Shown here: positions 50,412 to 58,507 of the stretch, piece after piece
Layout: the number at the start of each line of letters is the position of its first letter
How positions within the stretch are numbered: the stretch's first letter is position 1
Origin: Nocardioides mesophilus
Lineage (GTDB): Bacteria > Actinomycetota > Actinomycetes > Propionibacteriales > Nocardioidaceae
NCBI RefSeq assembly: GCF_014395785.1
Contig: NZ_CP060713.1
Span: 1,454,501 to 1,518,500 of the forward strand
DNA: 64,000 nucleotides
Direction of reading: 5' to 3'
Translations under genes and position numbers: made by a program
The notes under the pieces: model-generated
The model's database searches: none
Told to the model about the DNA's origin: nothing
The model's input: only the letters and a program-made list of their open reading frames with translations

Positions 50412-51817
50412 CACCCCTCCGGCGGGGGCACCGCGAGCTGCTTGTCCAGCATGTCGTTCATCACCGACTCGATGAGCTGCTCGGCCTCCAGGGTCAGCCC
50501 GCCGGGGACGCCGCCGTAGATGGCCCCGCTGAACGGCTGGGTGCCCGCGGCCTGCATCGTCCTGGCGTAGCCGACGGCCTCGGCGAGGTCCTCGGCGAAC
50601 TCCTCGACCACCCCGGGCCGGGTCTGCGGCCGGGTGACGGCCATGTGCACCGCGTTCGGGTACTGCTGGCCGTTGAACCGCCAGCCCCTGGCCCGCATGG
50701 AGTCGGCCACGTGGTAGATGTCGAAGACCTCGGAGGTGAAGCTGAAGCAGAACGTGGGGCTGCCCATGATCCGCAGCTCCGGGTGCTCGCCGACCACGTC
50801 CTGCATCGCCGCGGAGGTCGCGAAGATCTCCCGTGCGTAGCGCAGGTAGCCCTCGCGTCCCAGCTGCACCATCGCGGCCCAGGTCGACGCCAGCAGGCCG
50901 CCGGAGCGCGACCCCTCGATCCCCGGCGACATGTACTTCCCGCCGCTCCAGCCGGGCAGGTGGAAGAACTGGGCGTCGCGCACGCTCTTGTCCCGGAACA
51001 GCACCGTCGAGCTGCCCTTGAAGGCGTAGCCGTACTTGTGGGTGTCCGCGGAGATCGAGGAGACGCCGGGCACCCGGAAGTCGAACGGAGGTACGTCGTA
51101 GCCGAGCTGCTCGCCGAACGGCAGGATGAAGCCGCCCAGGCAGCTGTCGACGTGCAGGCCGACGCCCAGGTCGAGCGCCACCTCGCCCAGCTCGCCGATC
51201 GGGTCGATCGTCCCGTAGCCGTAGTTGCAGGCCGAGCCCATGATCGCGATGGTCTGGTCGTCGACCCGGTCGGCCACCCGCGAGGGGTGCACCAGCGTGG
51301 TGCCGGGGTCGACCTCGACGACCCTAAGCTCGATGCCGAGCAGGCGGCAGGCCTTGTCGAAGGCCGGGTGCCCGGTCTCGGGCTTGACGAAGTTGGGCCG
51401 GCGGACCGCGCGGGTGGCGGCCGCGTGCTCGCGGTAGGCGAGCAGCGCGTGCAGGATGCTGCCGCTGCCTCCGCTGGTCACCAGGCCGGCCGGGGTGGCG
51501 CCGGTCACCGCGTCGGCGTGCATCAGGTCGAGGGCCATCGCGATGATCTCGCCCTCGAACTTCGTCGCGCTCGGGCACATGTCGCGCTGCAGGACGTTGA
51601 CGTGCGCGAACATCCCGAAGGCCTCGGTCAGGAAGCGGTAGTGGTCGTGGTCGCCGGAGTACATCGTGCCCGAGCACTTGCCGGTCTCCCAGAACGCGTC
51701 CTCCTCGGCGGCCATCGTCCGCAGCTCGGCGAGCACCTCCTCGCGCGGGCGGCCCTGGGCGGGCAGCGTGCGGTGCACCTCGAAGCGACCGGTGTACGGG
51801 AAGTCCGGGTCCGCCAT
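50411..51817 (-). CDS. PLP-dependent decarboxylase, sphingosine-1-phosphate lyase-like
   Basis: Fold type I PLP enzyme of the group II decarboxylase family, 468 residues. Internal-aldimine Lys K261 lies in SISADTHKYGYAFKGSS. GKCSGTMYSGDHDHYRFLTE near the N-terminus and SGGSGSILHALLAYREHAAA, plus HVDSCLGGFILPF, resemble sphingosine-1-phosphate lyases and their bacterial homologues more than glutamate or aromatic decarboxylases. S1P lyases cleave phosphorylated long-chain amino alcohols to an aldehyde and phosphoethanolamine. No membrane anchor is visible, as in bacterial forms. It is followed by the FGGY kinase with overlapping stop/start. Substrate in this host is unknown. Confidence 0.83.
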   Translation of the reverse strand: MADPDFPYTGRFEVHRTLPAQGRPREEVLAELRTMAAEEDAFWETGKCSGTMYSGDHDHYRFLTEAFGMFAHVNVLQRDMCPSATKFEGEIIAMALDLMHADAVTGATPAGLVTSGGSGSILHALLAYREHAAATRAVRRPNFVKPETGHPAFDKACRLLGIELRVVEVDPGTTLVHPSRVADRVDDQTIAIMGSACNYGYGTIDPIGELGEVALDLGVGLHVDSCLGGFILPFGEQLGYDVPPFDFRVPGVSSISADTHKYGYAFKGSSTVLFRDKSVRDAQFFHLPGWSGGKYMSPGIEGSRSGGLLASTWAAMVQLGREGYLRYAREIFATSAAMQDVVGEHPELRIMGSPTFCFSFTSEVFDIYHVADSMRARGWRFNGQQYPNAVHMAVTRPQTRPGVVEEFAEDLAEAVGYARTMQAAGTQPFSGAIYGGVPGGLTLEAEQLIESVMNDMLDKQLAVPPPEG

Positions 51818-51940
51818 CGCCTCACCTCCTCCGTCGCCTCCACGGTGGCGGGGCGGGGGCGGCGCGGGCAGGGCCGCAAGTCCCCCGCGCCGGGGCGGCT
51901 GCTCAGTCGGAGCCGGGGTGACGTCCGCGGCGCGGCCGGG

Positions 51941-53803
51941 TCAGCGACGCGACCAGAGCGGGGTGACGAGCCGGACCCGGAACACCCGCTCACGCTCACG
52001 GGCCTCCTGCTGGTCGCGCTGCCGGGCGGCGAGCAGCTGGGTCAGCGAGACGATCCCGAGGACCGAGGAGGCGTCGTCCCGGTCCAGCACCGGGACCCGG
52101 TTCACCTCCGCGCGCGACATCAGCTCGGCGACGTGGCGCAGCGTCTGGTCGGCGTGGGTGACCGCCGCCGGCGGTCGCATCACCTCCGCCATCGACCGGT
52201 CGCCGCGCCCGGCGGCCGTCTCGGCGAGAAGGGTGCGCCGGGTGACCACGCCGCGCAGCGCCCCCGCGGAGTCGACGACCGGGTAGAGCCGCTGCTCCCA
52301 GTCGCTGCCGCCGTCGAGCGGGGCGCCGAGCACCTGCACCGCCTCGGCCACGGTGAGGCCGTCCTCGAGCTCGAGCACGTCCTCGCTCATCACCTCGCTG
52401 ACGAAGAACACCTCGAGCGGGTCGACGTCGTACTCGCGGGTGAGGTGGTAGCCGCGCCGGGCGATCTTCTCGGTGAGCACCGAGCGCTTCAGCAGCAGCA
52501 CCGAGACCGCGAACGCCGTGGTCGCGGCGATCACCAGCGGCAGCACCGCTTCGTACTGGTGGGTGAGCTCGAGGGCGAACACCACCCCGGTCAGCGGCGA
52601 GCGCATCACCCCGCCGAGCACCCCGGCCAGGGCGACCAGCGCCCAGAAGCCGGGGCCGACCGCCGGGAACACGTGCGCCTCCAGCGAGCCGAGCGCACCA
52701 CCGATCATGAACATCGGCGCCAGGACGCCTCCGGAGGTGCCGGAGCCCAGCGACAGCGACCAGATCAGGGTCTTCACGATCAGGATCCCGACCACCAGCC
52801 CGAGACCGATCGAGCCGGTGAGCTCGGCCTCGATGATGTCGTAGCCGACGCCGAGCGCCTCGGGGACGAACAGTCCACCGATCCCGATGACGAGGCCACC
52901 GATCGCCGGCCACCACATCCAGTGCACCGGCAGCTTGCCGAAGGCGTCCTCGGAGGCGTAGACGAGGCCGGTCGCGGCGATCGCCAGCAGCCCCGAGATC
53001 ACCCCGGAGACCACGCAGAGCAGGTACGCCGAGGTGCCGAGGTGCAGCGGCACGTCGACCGGGAACAGCGCGCCGGAGCCGAGCAGCGGCTGGCGGACGA
53101 CGGCCGCGACGCTGACCGCGGCGGCGACGGGGATCAGGCTGCGGGGGCGCCACTCGAACAGCAGCAGCTCGACAGCGAGCACGAGCGCCGCGAGCGGAGA
53201 GTTGAAGGTCGCCGCCATGCCCGCGGTGGCGCCGGCGACCAGCAGGGTCTTCCGCTCGTCGGCGGTCAGGTGCAGGAACTGCGCGAACAGCGAGCCGATC
53301 GCGCCGCCGGTCATGATGATCGGTCCCTCCGCACCGAACGGGCCGCCGGTGCCGATCGCCACCGCGGACGAGACCGGCTTGAGCACGGCGACCCGGGGCT
53401 GCACCTTGCTGCCGCCGATCAGGATCGCCTCGATCGCCTCGGGCATCCCGTGGCCGCGGATCTTCTCCGAGCCGTAGCGGGCCATCAAGCCGATGACGAG
53501 GCCGCCGACCACGGGAGCGAGCAGCACCAGGAACGGGTTGTGGTCCTCGGCGCCCGGCGCCACCAGCGTGGTGGAGACGCGCTGGTAGAACACCGCGTTG
53601 GTGATCAGCCCGATCAGCTGCAGCAACGCCCAGGAGATCACCGCCGCGGCAGCCCCGATCGGCACCGCGAGCGCGGTGATCATCAGCATGCGGGGGGTCA
53701 CGCTGAAGTCCCCCAGGTGGCGCACGTCTCGGACAGGGGCGGCAGCGGTCACGGCGGGGGGCACCTCGGGGGTGGAGCGGGGGGAAGTATCGGGACGCGA
53801 CAT
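51941..53803 (-). CDS. ClC-family chloride channel/antiporter with CBS domains
   Basis: 620 residues. The ClC core spans about 35-445 with family motifs GTGGPFGAEGPIIMTGGAIG (gating Glu in GAEGP), LSLGSGTSGGVLAPMFMIGG and MRSPLTGVVFALELTHQYEA. Two CBS domains follow (about 465-600; VMSEDVLELEDGLTVAEAV; VNRVPVLDRDDASSVLGIVS). The usual GSGIP loop at the first Cl- site is replaced by GHGMP (IRGHGMPEAIEAIL), so the central Ser is missing: this favours a ClC subgroup with different anion preference. The start is only 14 bp from the divergent MarR gene. Confidence 0.88.
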   Translation of the reverse strand: MSRPDTSPRSTPEVPPAVTAAAPVRDVRHLGDFSVTPRMLMITALAVPIGAAAAVISWALLQLIGLITNAVFYQRVSTTLVAPGAEDHNPFLVLLAPVVGGLVIGLMARYGSEKIRGHGMPEAIEAILIGGSKVQPRVAVLKPVSSAVAIGTGGPFGAEGPIIMTGGAIGSLFAQFLHLTADERKTLLVAGATAGMAATFNSPLAALVLAVELLLFEWRPRSLIPVAAAVSVAAVVRQPLLGSGALFPVDVPLHLGTSAYLLCVVSGVISGLLAIAATGLVYASEDAFGKLPVHWMWWPAIGGLVIGIGGLFVPEALGVGYDIIEAELTGSIGLGLVVGILIVKTLIWSLSLGSGTSGGVLAPMFMIGGALGSLEAHVFPAVGPGFWALVALAGVLGGVMRSPLTGVVFALELTHQYEAVLPLVIAATTAFAVSVLLLKRSVLTEKIARRGYHLTREYDVDPLEVFFVSEVMSEDVLELEDGLTVAEAVQVLGAPLDGGSDWEQRLYPVVDSAGALRGVVTRRTLLAETAAGRGDRSMAEVMRPPAAVTHADQTLRHVAELMSRAEVNRVPVLDRDDASSVLGIVSLTQLLAARQRDQQEARERERVFRVRLVTPLWSRR

Positions 53804-53817
53804 ATTACCGTGGAGGG

Positions 53818-54201
53818 GTGCCGAACGACAAAGACTACGAACGCCTCCTGGACTTCCGGATCAAGCTGCGCGAGTTCGACCAGTGGAGCCGGGCGGCGGC
53901 GGCCGAGCAGGGGCTGACCCATGCCCAGCACCAGCTGCTGCTCGCGGTCCGCGGCCACCGGGGGGCGGAGGCGCCCACCATCCGCGACGTCGCCGAGGCA
54001 CTGCTCGTCAAGCAGCACACCGCCAGCGAGCTCGTCGACCGCACCCAGGCGCTGGGCCTCCTGGAGCGGGTCCGCGACGCCGAGGACCACCGCCGGGTGC
54101 GGCTGCGGCTGACCGAGCGGGGTCAGGAGGTGCTGGGGCGGCTCACCGCCGTGCACCTGGAGGAGCTCCGCAACCTGGCGCACGCGCTCGACCGGTTGTG
54201 A
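53818..54201 (+). CDS. MarR-family transcriptional regulator
   Basis: 127 residues with the winged helix-turn-helix: LTHAQHQLLLAVRGHRGAEA, recognition region IRDVAEALLVKQHTASELVD, wing RVRDAEDHRRVRLRLTERGQ. The DxRxxxLxLT motif is present as DHRRVRLRLT. GTG start at 53818 with GGAGG 1 bp upstream. It diverges from the ClC gene with 14 bp between starts, so autoregulation and control of the channel from one overlapping site is likely. Ligand unknown. Confidence 0.88.
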   Translation: MPNDKDYERLLDFRIKLREFDQWSRAAAAEQGLTHAQHQLLLAVRGHRGAEAPTIRDVAEALLVKQHTASELVDRTQALGLLERVRDAEDHRRVRLRLTERGQEVLGRLTAVHLEELRNLAHALDRL

Positions 54202-54243
54202 GCCCGGCGGTGGCCGGTCCCCTGCCCTCCCCGGGGCCGGTCG

Positions 54244-54268
54244 GGTTATCCCGGGCGGGTGGGGGTAA
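54244..54268 (+). promoter_or_regulatory. Candidate SigB/SigF-like promoter of the second DUF5709 gene
   Basis: GGTT at 54244-54247 and GGGTAA at 54263-54268 are separated by 15 bp, fitting the actinobacterial general-stress consensus (GTTT-like, GGGTA-like). The ATG follows 10 bp later, which implies a very short leader or a leaderless mRNA. Confidence 0.45.
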
Positions 54269-54278
54269 TGCTTGTCCT

Positions 54279-54770
54279 ATGACCGAGCAGCCCGAGAACA
54301 TCGCCGAGCAGATCGGCACCGACCCGTCCGACAACGTCTCCGGTGACAGCTCCGACCAGGAGCTCTACCACGGCTACAGCGTCGACGACGAGAACCAGCC
54401 CCAGGACACCGGCGACAGCACCGCGGACGACCGGGGGCTCGCCGAGCCCATGGACGAGGGCTACTCCCCGCCCGAGAAGTGGTCGCCGGCGGAGGGGTAC
54501 GGCAACACCCCGCTGGAGGAGGAGCTCGGCGAGACGCTGGACATGCGGCTCGCCCAGGAGGTCCCCGAGCCCGACCCCTACGAGCAGGCGGCCAGGGAGA
54601 CCGAGGACGTCAGCGGCGAGGTCGGTGACGAGCGCGCCGGACGCCTGGTCGCCGAGGACGAGGGCCTCACCCTCGACACCGAGTCCGACCTGGTGGCCGA
54701 GGACGTCGGCATCGACGGGGCCGCCGCGAGCGCCGAGGAGGCCGCGGTCCACATCATCGACCAGGAGTAG
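54279..54770 (+). CDS. DUF5709 family protein (copy 2)
   Basis: 163-residue acidic protein, paralogue of the gene at 29.0 kb. Shared blocks: SVDDENQ, PMDEGYSPPEKWSPAEGYGN, RLAQEVPEPDPYEQA, ERAGRLVAEDEG and DVGIDGAAASAEEAAVHIID. No ribosome-binding site is obvious and the promoter-like GGGTAA is only 10 bp upstream, so it may be leaderless. Function unknown; the probable stress promoter fits a general stress role. Confidence 0.85.
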   Translation: MTEQPENIAEQIGTDPSDNVSGDSSDQELYHGYSVDDENQPQDTGDSTADDRGLAEPMDEGYSPPEKWSPAEGYGNTPLEEELGETLDMRLAQEVPEPDPYEQAARETEDVSGEVGDERAGRLVAEDEGLTLDTESDLVAEDVGIDGAAASAEEAAVHIIDQE

Positions 54771-54793
54771 GAGCGCCCCGCTCCAGGTCCACG

Positions 54794-54823
54794 GCGGGCC
54801 CCGACCAGGTGGTCGGGGCCCGC
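54794..54823. terminator. Bidirectional terminator hairpin
   Basis: GCGGGCCCCGACCA (54794-54807) pairs perfectly with TGGTCGGGGCCCGC (54810-54823), giving a stem of up to 14 bp with a minimal loop between two convergent genes. Confidence 0.85.
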
Positions 54824-54837
54824 TCGACGTCGGGGGC

Positions 54838-55739
54838 TCAGACGGTGACCGGCTTGCCGCCGGTGACCGCGACGACCTCGCCGGTGATGTAGCTGGACTC
54901 GGGGGAGGCCAGGAAGACGAACGCCGGCGCGACCTCGGCCGGCTGCCCGGCCCGGCCGAGCGGGGTGGACCTCCCGAAGGACTCCACCTGCTCCGCCGGC
55001 ATGGTGGCCGGGATCAGCGGGGTCCAGATCGGCCCAGGCGCGACCGAGTTCACCCGGATGCCGTCCCCGGCCACCATCTCGGCGAGGCCGCGGGTGAAGT
55101 TCGCGATGCCTGCCTTCGTCGTCGCGTAGTCGAGCAGCGGAGGTGAGGGTGAGGACGCCTGCACCGACGAGGTGTTGATGATGCAGCTGCCCCGGGGCAT
55201 GTGCGGCAACGCCTTCTGGCACATCCAGAAGAGGGCGTAGAGGTTGGTCTTCATCACCCGGTCCAGCTGCTCTGTGGTGATGTCGGCGATCCCGCCCGGC
55301 TGCGCCATCTGGTACGCCGCGTTGTTGACCAGGATGTCGATGCGGCCGAACTCCTCGACCGCCCGGTCCACCACCTCGGCGCAGGCGGCCTCCTCCACCA
55401 GGTCGGTCGGCACCAGGACCGCCTTGCGGCCAGCCTCCTCGACCAGGCGGGCGGTCTCCTGGCCGTCCTCGTCCTCGCCCGCGAGGTAGGAGATCAGCAC
55501 GTCCGCCCCTCCCGGGCGAAGGCGAGCGCCACGGCCCGCCCGATCCCGGAGTCGCCACCGGTGATCACCGCCACCCGGTCGGCGAGCCGCCCGGTCCCGC
55601 GGTAGCTCTGCTCGCCGTGGTCCGGCTCCTCGCCCATCGCCGCCGTCACCGAGTCGCTGGAGCCTGGCGCCGGCAGCTGCTCGCCCTCGGTGTCGGGCTG
55701 GGCGTGCTGCTGGTTCGGGTCCGTCGAGCGGTCTGGCAT
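54838..55739 (-). pseudogene. SDR-family oxidoreductase, broken by a one-base frameshift near 55505
   Basis: NAD(P)-dependent short-chain dehydrogenase with a 50-residue acidic N-terminal extension, as in the general-stress YdaD/YhdF-type SDRs. From the ATG at 55739 (MPDRSTDPNQQHAQPDTEGE) the frame has the cofactor motif VITGGDSGIGRAVALAFARE, then terminates after GRTC. The next frame continues with ADVLISYLAGEDEDG, NNAAYQ, SSVQAS and the catalytic YATTK, ending at 54838. Adding one G to the run GAGGGGCGG at about 55503-55508 restores a protein of 300 residues. A homopolymer miscall or a genuine mutation are both possible. Confidence 0.83.
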
Positions 55740-55869
55740 GGGGCCTCCTGGGAGTGGTGGGACCTCGGTCCGTTACCCGGGGCGGGCCGCCGTACTCGTC
55801 CGGTCGACACCCCAGCGCCCGTGCCCCCTTCACCGACGAGGAACCCGCTCGCGTCCGACTCGGGGCATT

Positions 55870-55875
55870 TATGCT
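55870..55875 (+). promoter_or_regulatory. Candidate -10 (TATGCT) of the polysaccharide operon
   Basis: TATGCT sits in the only AT-rich patch (CATTTATGCT) upstream of the GH26-OpgC gene, about 68 bp before its start. A -35 element is not clear. The ATG inside it (55871) is in frame but lacks a ribosome-binding site, so it was not used as the start. Confidence 0.3.
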
Positions 55876-55942
55876 GGTCCGCGCGGGGGGCCGACCGGCG
55901 CCCTGCGTCCGCTCGCCTCGGCTCCGATCGGTGAACTCGCCC

Positions 55943-58507
55943 ATGTCCCTTCCCCGCGTCGCCTCGTCGGCCCGCCCCGCCTCCGGCGCCGCCTGGCTCC
56001 GCGTCGTGGCGGTGCTCGCCCTGCTCGTCGGCGTGCTGGCGTGGTCCGGCGGGTCCCCGGGCTCGGCCGCCCGGGCCGATCCGCCGGCCGTGCCGCAGCA
56101 GGGGCCTTACCTCGGCGCGATCCTGGACTGGCAGCGCGACTCCCCGGCCGACTACCGCGACCGGCTCGGGCGGGCGCCCGCGGCCTACGGCTTCGACGCG
56201 CCGATGCCCCTGGCCGACGACGACGTCGCGGCGCTGCGCGTGGCCGTCGACGAGGCAACCGCCCAGGGAGGCGCCCTGATGGTGACGCTGCTGCCCACGC
56301 AGCCCCTCGACTCCTTCGACGACGCCGCCGTCGAGCAGCTGGTCGACGCGCTCGCCGCTGCCGGTGTCGGCGACGACGTACCGGCGTGGGTGCGACCGAT
56401 GCCGGAGATGAACGCCTCGTGGCTGGAGTGGGGCCAGCAGCCGCGGGAGTTCCGCGACGTGTTCACCCGGCTCTCCAGGACGGTGCACGAGCGGCTGGAC
56501 CGGACCGCGATGGTGTGGAAGCCGGTGTACGGCGCCGGCTACCCCTTCGGTGCCGAGGCCCGCACCTCCCGCCGGGACGCCGGCCCGGCCGCCGAGCCTG
56601 CCCTCGACACCGACGGCGACGGCCGGCTGACCCTGCGCGACGACCCCTACGGCCCGTACTGGCCGGGGGCGGCTGCGGTCGACTGGGTGGGCCTGTCGCT
56701 GTTCCACTGGGGCGAGTCCTACCCGTTCGTGACCAACGTGCTCCCGCCGCCGCACAAGCTGCTCGACCAGCTCGCCGGACGCTACGGCTACCCCGACTCC
56801 CGCGACAGCGCCCGCCGCGACTTCTACGGACGGTTCGTGCAGGGCGCCGACCGGCCGATGGTGCTGGAGACCGCCGCGCTCTACGCACCGGCGAGCGGCG
56901 GCCCGTCCGAGCTGGCCCTCAAGCGGGCCTGGTTCGACCAGGTGGCGGACCCCCGGGTCGCCGCGCGCTACCCGGGCATCGCGATGGTGCTCTGGCAGGA
57001 GCTGCGCCGACCGGAGGCCGAGTCCCGCGGCCAGGTGGTCGACTGGCGGGCCACCCACACGCGGCCGCTGGCCGACGCGTTCGGCGCGGACCTGGTGGCG
57101 GCCGCCGGCCTCACCACCGGTCCGCCGGGACCCAGCCCGGCCGGGAACCGCGACACCAACGGCCCGGCCGCGGGCGCCGACCGGCCCGGCACGGTGCTCG
57201 CCGGGCGCACCGCGGTGCTCACCTCGACCGCGGCCGGCCTCGCCGGGGTCGGCTTGGTCGCCGCCACCGCCGCACACCGCCGGCGGCGCTGGAGCTACCC
57301 GGACCCGGTCGCCGGCCCCGCCGGCGCGCTGACCCGGGACCTGCGGATCGACCTGCTGCGCGGCATCGCGATCTGCTTCGTGGTCGTCGACCACATCGCC
57401 GTCCCTTCACTGTGGCAGCTGCTCACCCAGGAGGCGATCGGCCCGGTCTCGGGGGCCGAGCTGTTCGTGCTGTTCTCCGGGGTGGTCCTCGGCGTCGTCT
57501 ACGGGCCCCGGGTCACCGGGACCACCGAGTGGTACGACGCCGCCACCCGCATGTGGGCCCGGGCGCTCAAGCTCTGGGCCACCGCGCTCGCGGTGATCGT
57601 GCTCGTCTACCTCCTCGCACTGCTGCCCGGCCTCGACGCGCGGGTCGTCACCACCTTCACCGACCAGGGCACCGGCGGGGCCGGTGGCGGCGCACGCGGC
57701 CGGATCTACGACCTGTACGCCGGCTTCTCCAGCCTCACCGACTTCCCGGTCCCCGGCTGGGCGCTGCGCGACGTGCTGCTGCTGCGGATGGGGCCCTCGC
57801 AGGTCAACATCATCGGCCTGTACGTCGTGCTGCTGCTGGTCGCGCCGCTGATGGCCTACCTGCTGCTCCGGCGCTGGTGGCTCCCGCTGCTGCTGCTCAG
57901 CGCCGCGGCGTACACCGTGGCGCAGGTCCACCCGGTGAAGGTGCTGCCGAGCCAGTTCGAGAACCCGTTCCCGCTGCTCAACTGGCAGTTCCTGTTCGTG
58001 ATCGGCCTGGTGGCAGGCTGGCACCGGCCTGCGCTGCTGCGCGCCGCGGGCGGCGTGGCCGGCCGGGTCACCCTGGTGCTGGTGGCAGCGCTGACGCTCG
58101 CGCTGCTGCTGTTCTCGTGGAGCAACCCCTACCTGGCCAACGCCTACGACGTCCGGCTCGACCTGCTGTCCGAGCCGGCGTTCCGCGACCTCTACGACGG
58201 ATGGTTCGCCCGGACCAGCCTCGGCATCGGCCGCGTCGTCGCCACGCTGTGCGTCAGCGTGACCGGCTACGTCCTGCTCACCCGGTTCTGGGCACCCGTC
58301 GAGCGGGCACTCGGCTGGTTCCTGCTGCCGCTGGGCCAGGCGACCCTCTACGTCTTCGTCATGCACGTCCTGTTCGTCGTCGCCGTGGCGAACGTGCCCG
58401 CGCTGACCACCTCGCTGTGGCTCGGCACGCTCACGCACACCGTCGTCCTCCTCGCGCTCTGGGCCATGGTCCGGACCCGGTTCCTGTTCGGAGTGGTGCC
58501 CAGATGA
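55943..58507 (+). CDS. GH26-like glycoside hydrolase fused to OpgC-type membrane acyltransferase
   Basis: 854 residues in two parts. A membrane/signal segment (19-37, LRVVAVLALLVGVLAW) precedes an extracellular domain (about 50-400) resembling GH26 mannanases/glucanases: acid/base E155 in WVRPMPEMNASWLEWG and probable nucleophile E309 in RPMVLETAALY, plus a DTDGDGRLTLRDD calcium-type loop at 222-234. After a linker and helix (about 425-445) comes an OpgC/acyltransferase-3-like domain of about ten helices, starting LRIDLLRGIAICFVVVDHIA with the catalytic-type His (VVDH). OpgC enzymes O-succinylate periplasmic glucans. The fusion could cut and acylate the same exopolysaccharide. Overlaps the GT2 gene (ATGA). 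Start uncertain: 55931 and 55871 are alternatives. Confidence 0.82.
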   Translation: MSLPRVASSARPASGAAWLRVVAVLALLVGVLAWSGGSPGSAARADPPAVPQQGPYLGAILDWQRDSPADYRDRLGRAPAAYGFDAPMPLADDDVAALRVAVDEATAQGGALMVTLLPTQPLDSFDDAAVEQLVDALAAAGVGDDVPAWVRPMPEMNASWLEWGQQPREFRDVFTRLSRTVHERLDRTAMVWKPVYGAGYPFGAEARTSRRDAGPAAEPALDTDGDGRLTLRDDPYGPYWPGAAAVDWVGLSLFHWGESYPFVTNVLPPPHKLLDQLAGRYGYPDSRDSARRDFYGRFVQGADRPMVLETAALYAPASGGPSELALKRAWFDQVADPRVAARYPGIAMVLWQELRRPEAESRGQVVDWRATHTRPLADAFGADLVAAAGLTTGPPGPSPAGNRDTNGPAAGADRPGTVLAGRTAVLTSTAAGLAGVGLVAATAAHRRRRWSYPDPVAGPAGALTRDLRIDLLRGIAICFVVVDHIAVPSLWQLLTQEAIGPVSGAELFVLFSGVVLGVVYGPRVTGTTEWYDAATRMWARALKLWATALAVIVLVYLLALLPGLDARVVTTFTDQGTGGAGGGARGRIYDLYAGFSSLTDFPVPGWALRDVLLLRMGPSQVNIIGLYVVLLLVAPLMAYLLLRRWWLPLLLLSAAAYTVAQVHPVKVLPSQFENPFPLLNWQFLFVIGLVAGWHRPALLRAAGGVAGRVTLVLVAALTLALLLFSWSNPYLANAYDVRLDLLSEPAFRDLYDGWFARTSLGIGRVVATLCVSVTGYVLLTRFWAPVERALGWFLLPLGQATLYVFVMHVLFVVAVANVPALTTSLWLGTLTHTVVLLALWAMVRTRFLFGVVPR

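Noticed and set aside
50645-53917. 1090-residue plus-strand open frame
   Set aside because: Antisense to the PLP enzyme and ClC genes, both of which have clear motifs on the minus strand.
55871-55942. Upstream ATG at 55871 as the start of the GH26-OpgC gene
   Set aside because: It overlaps a likely -10 (TATGCT), has no ribosome-binding site, and adds an Arg-rich stretch before the signal segment.
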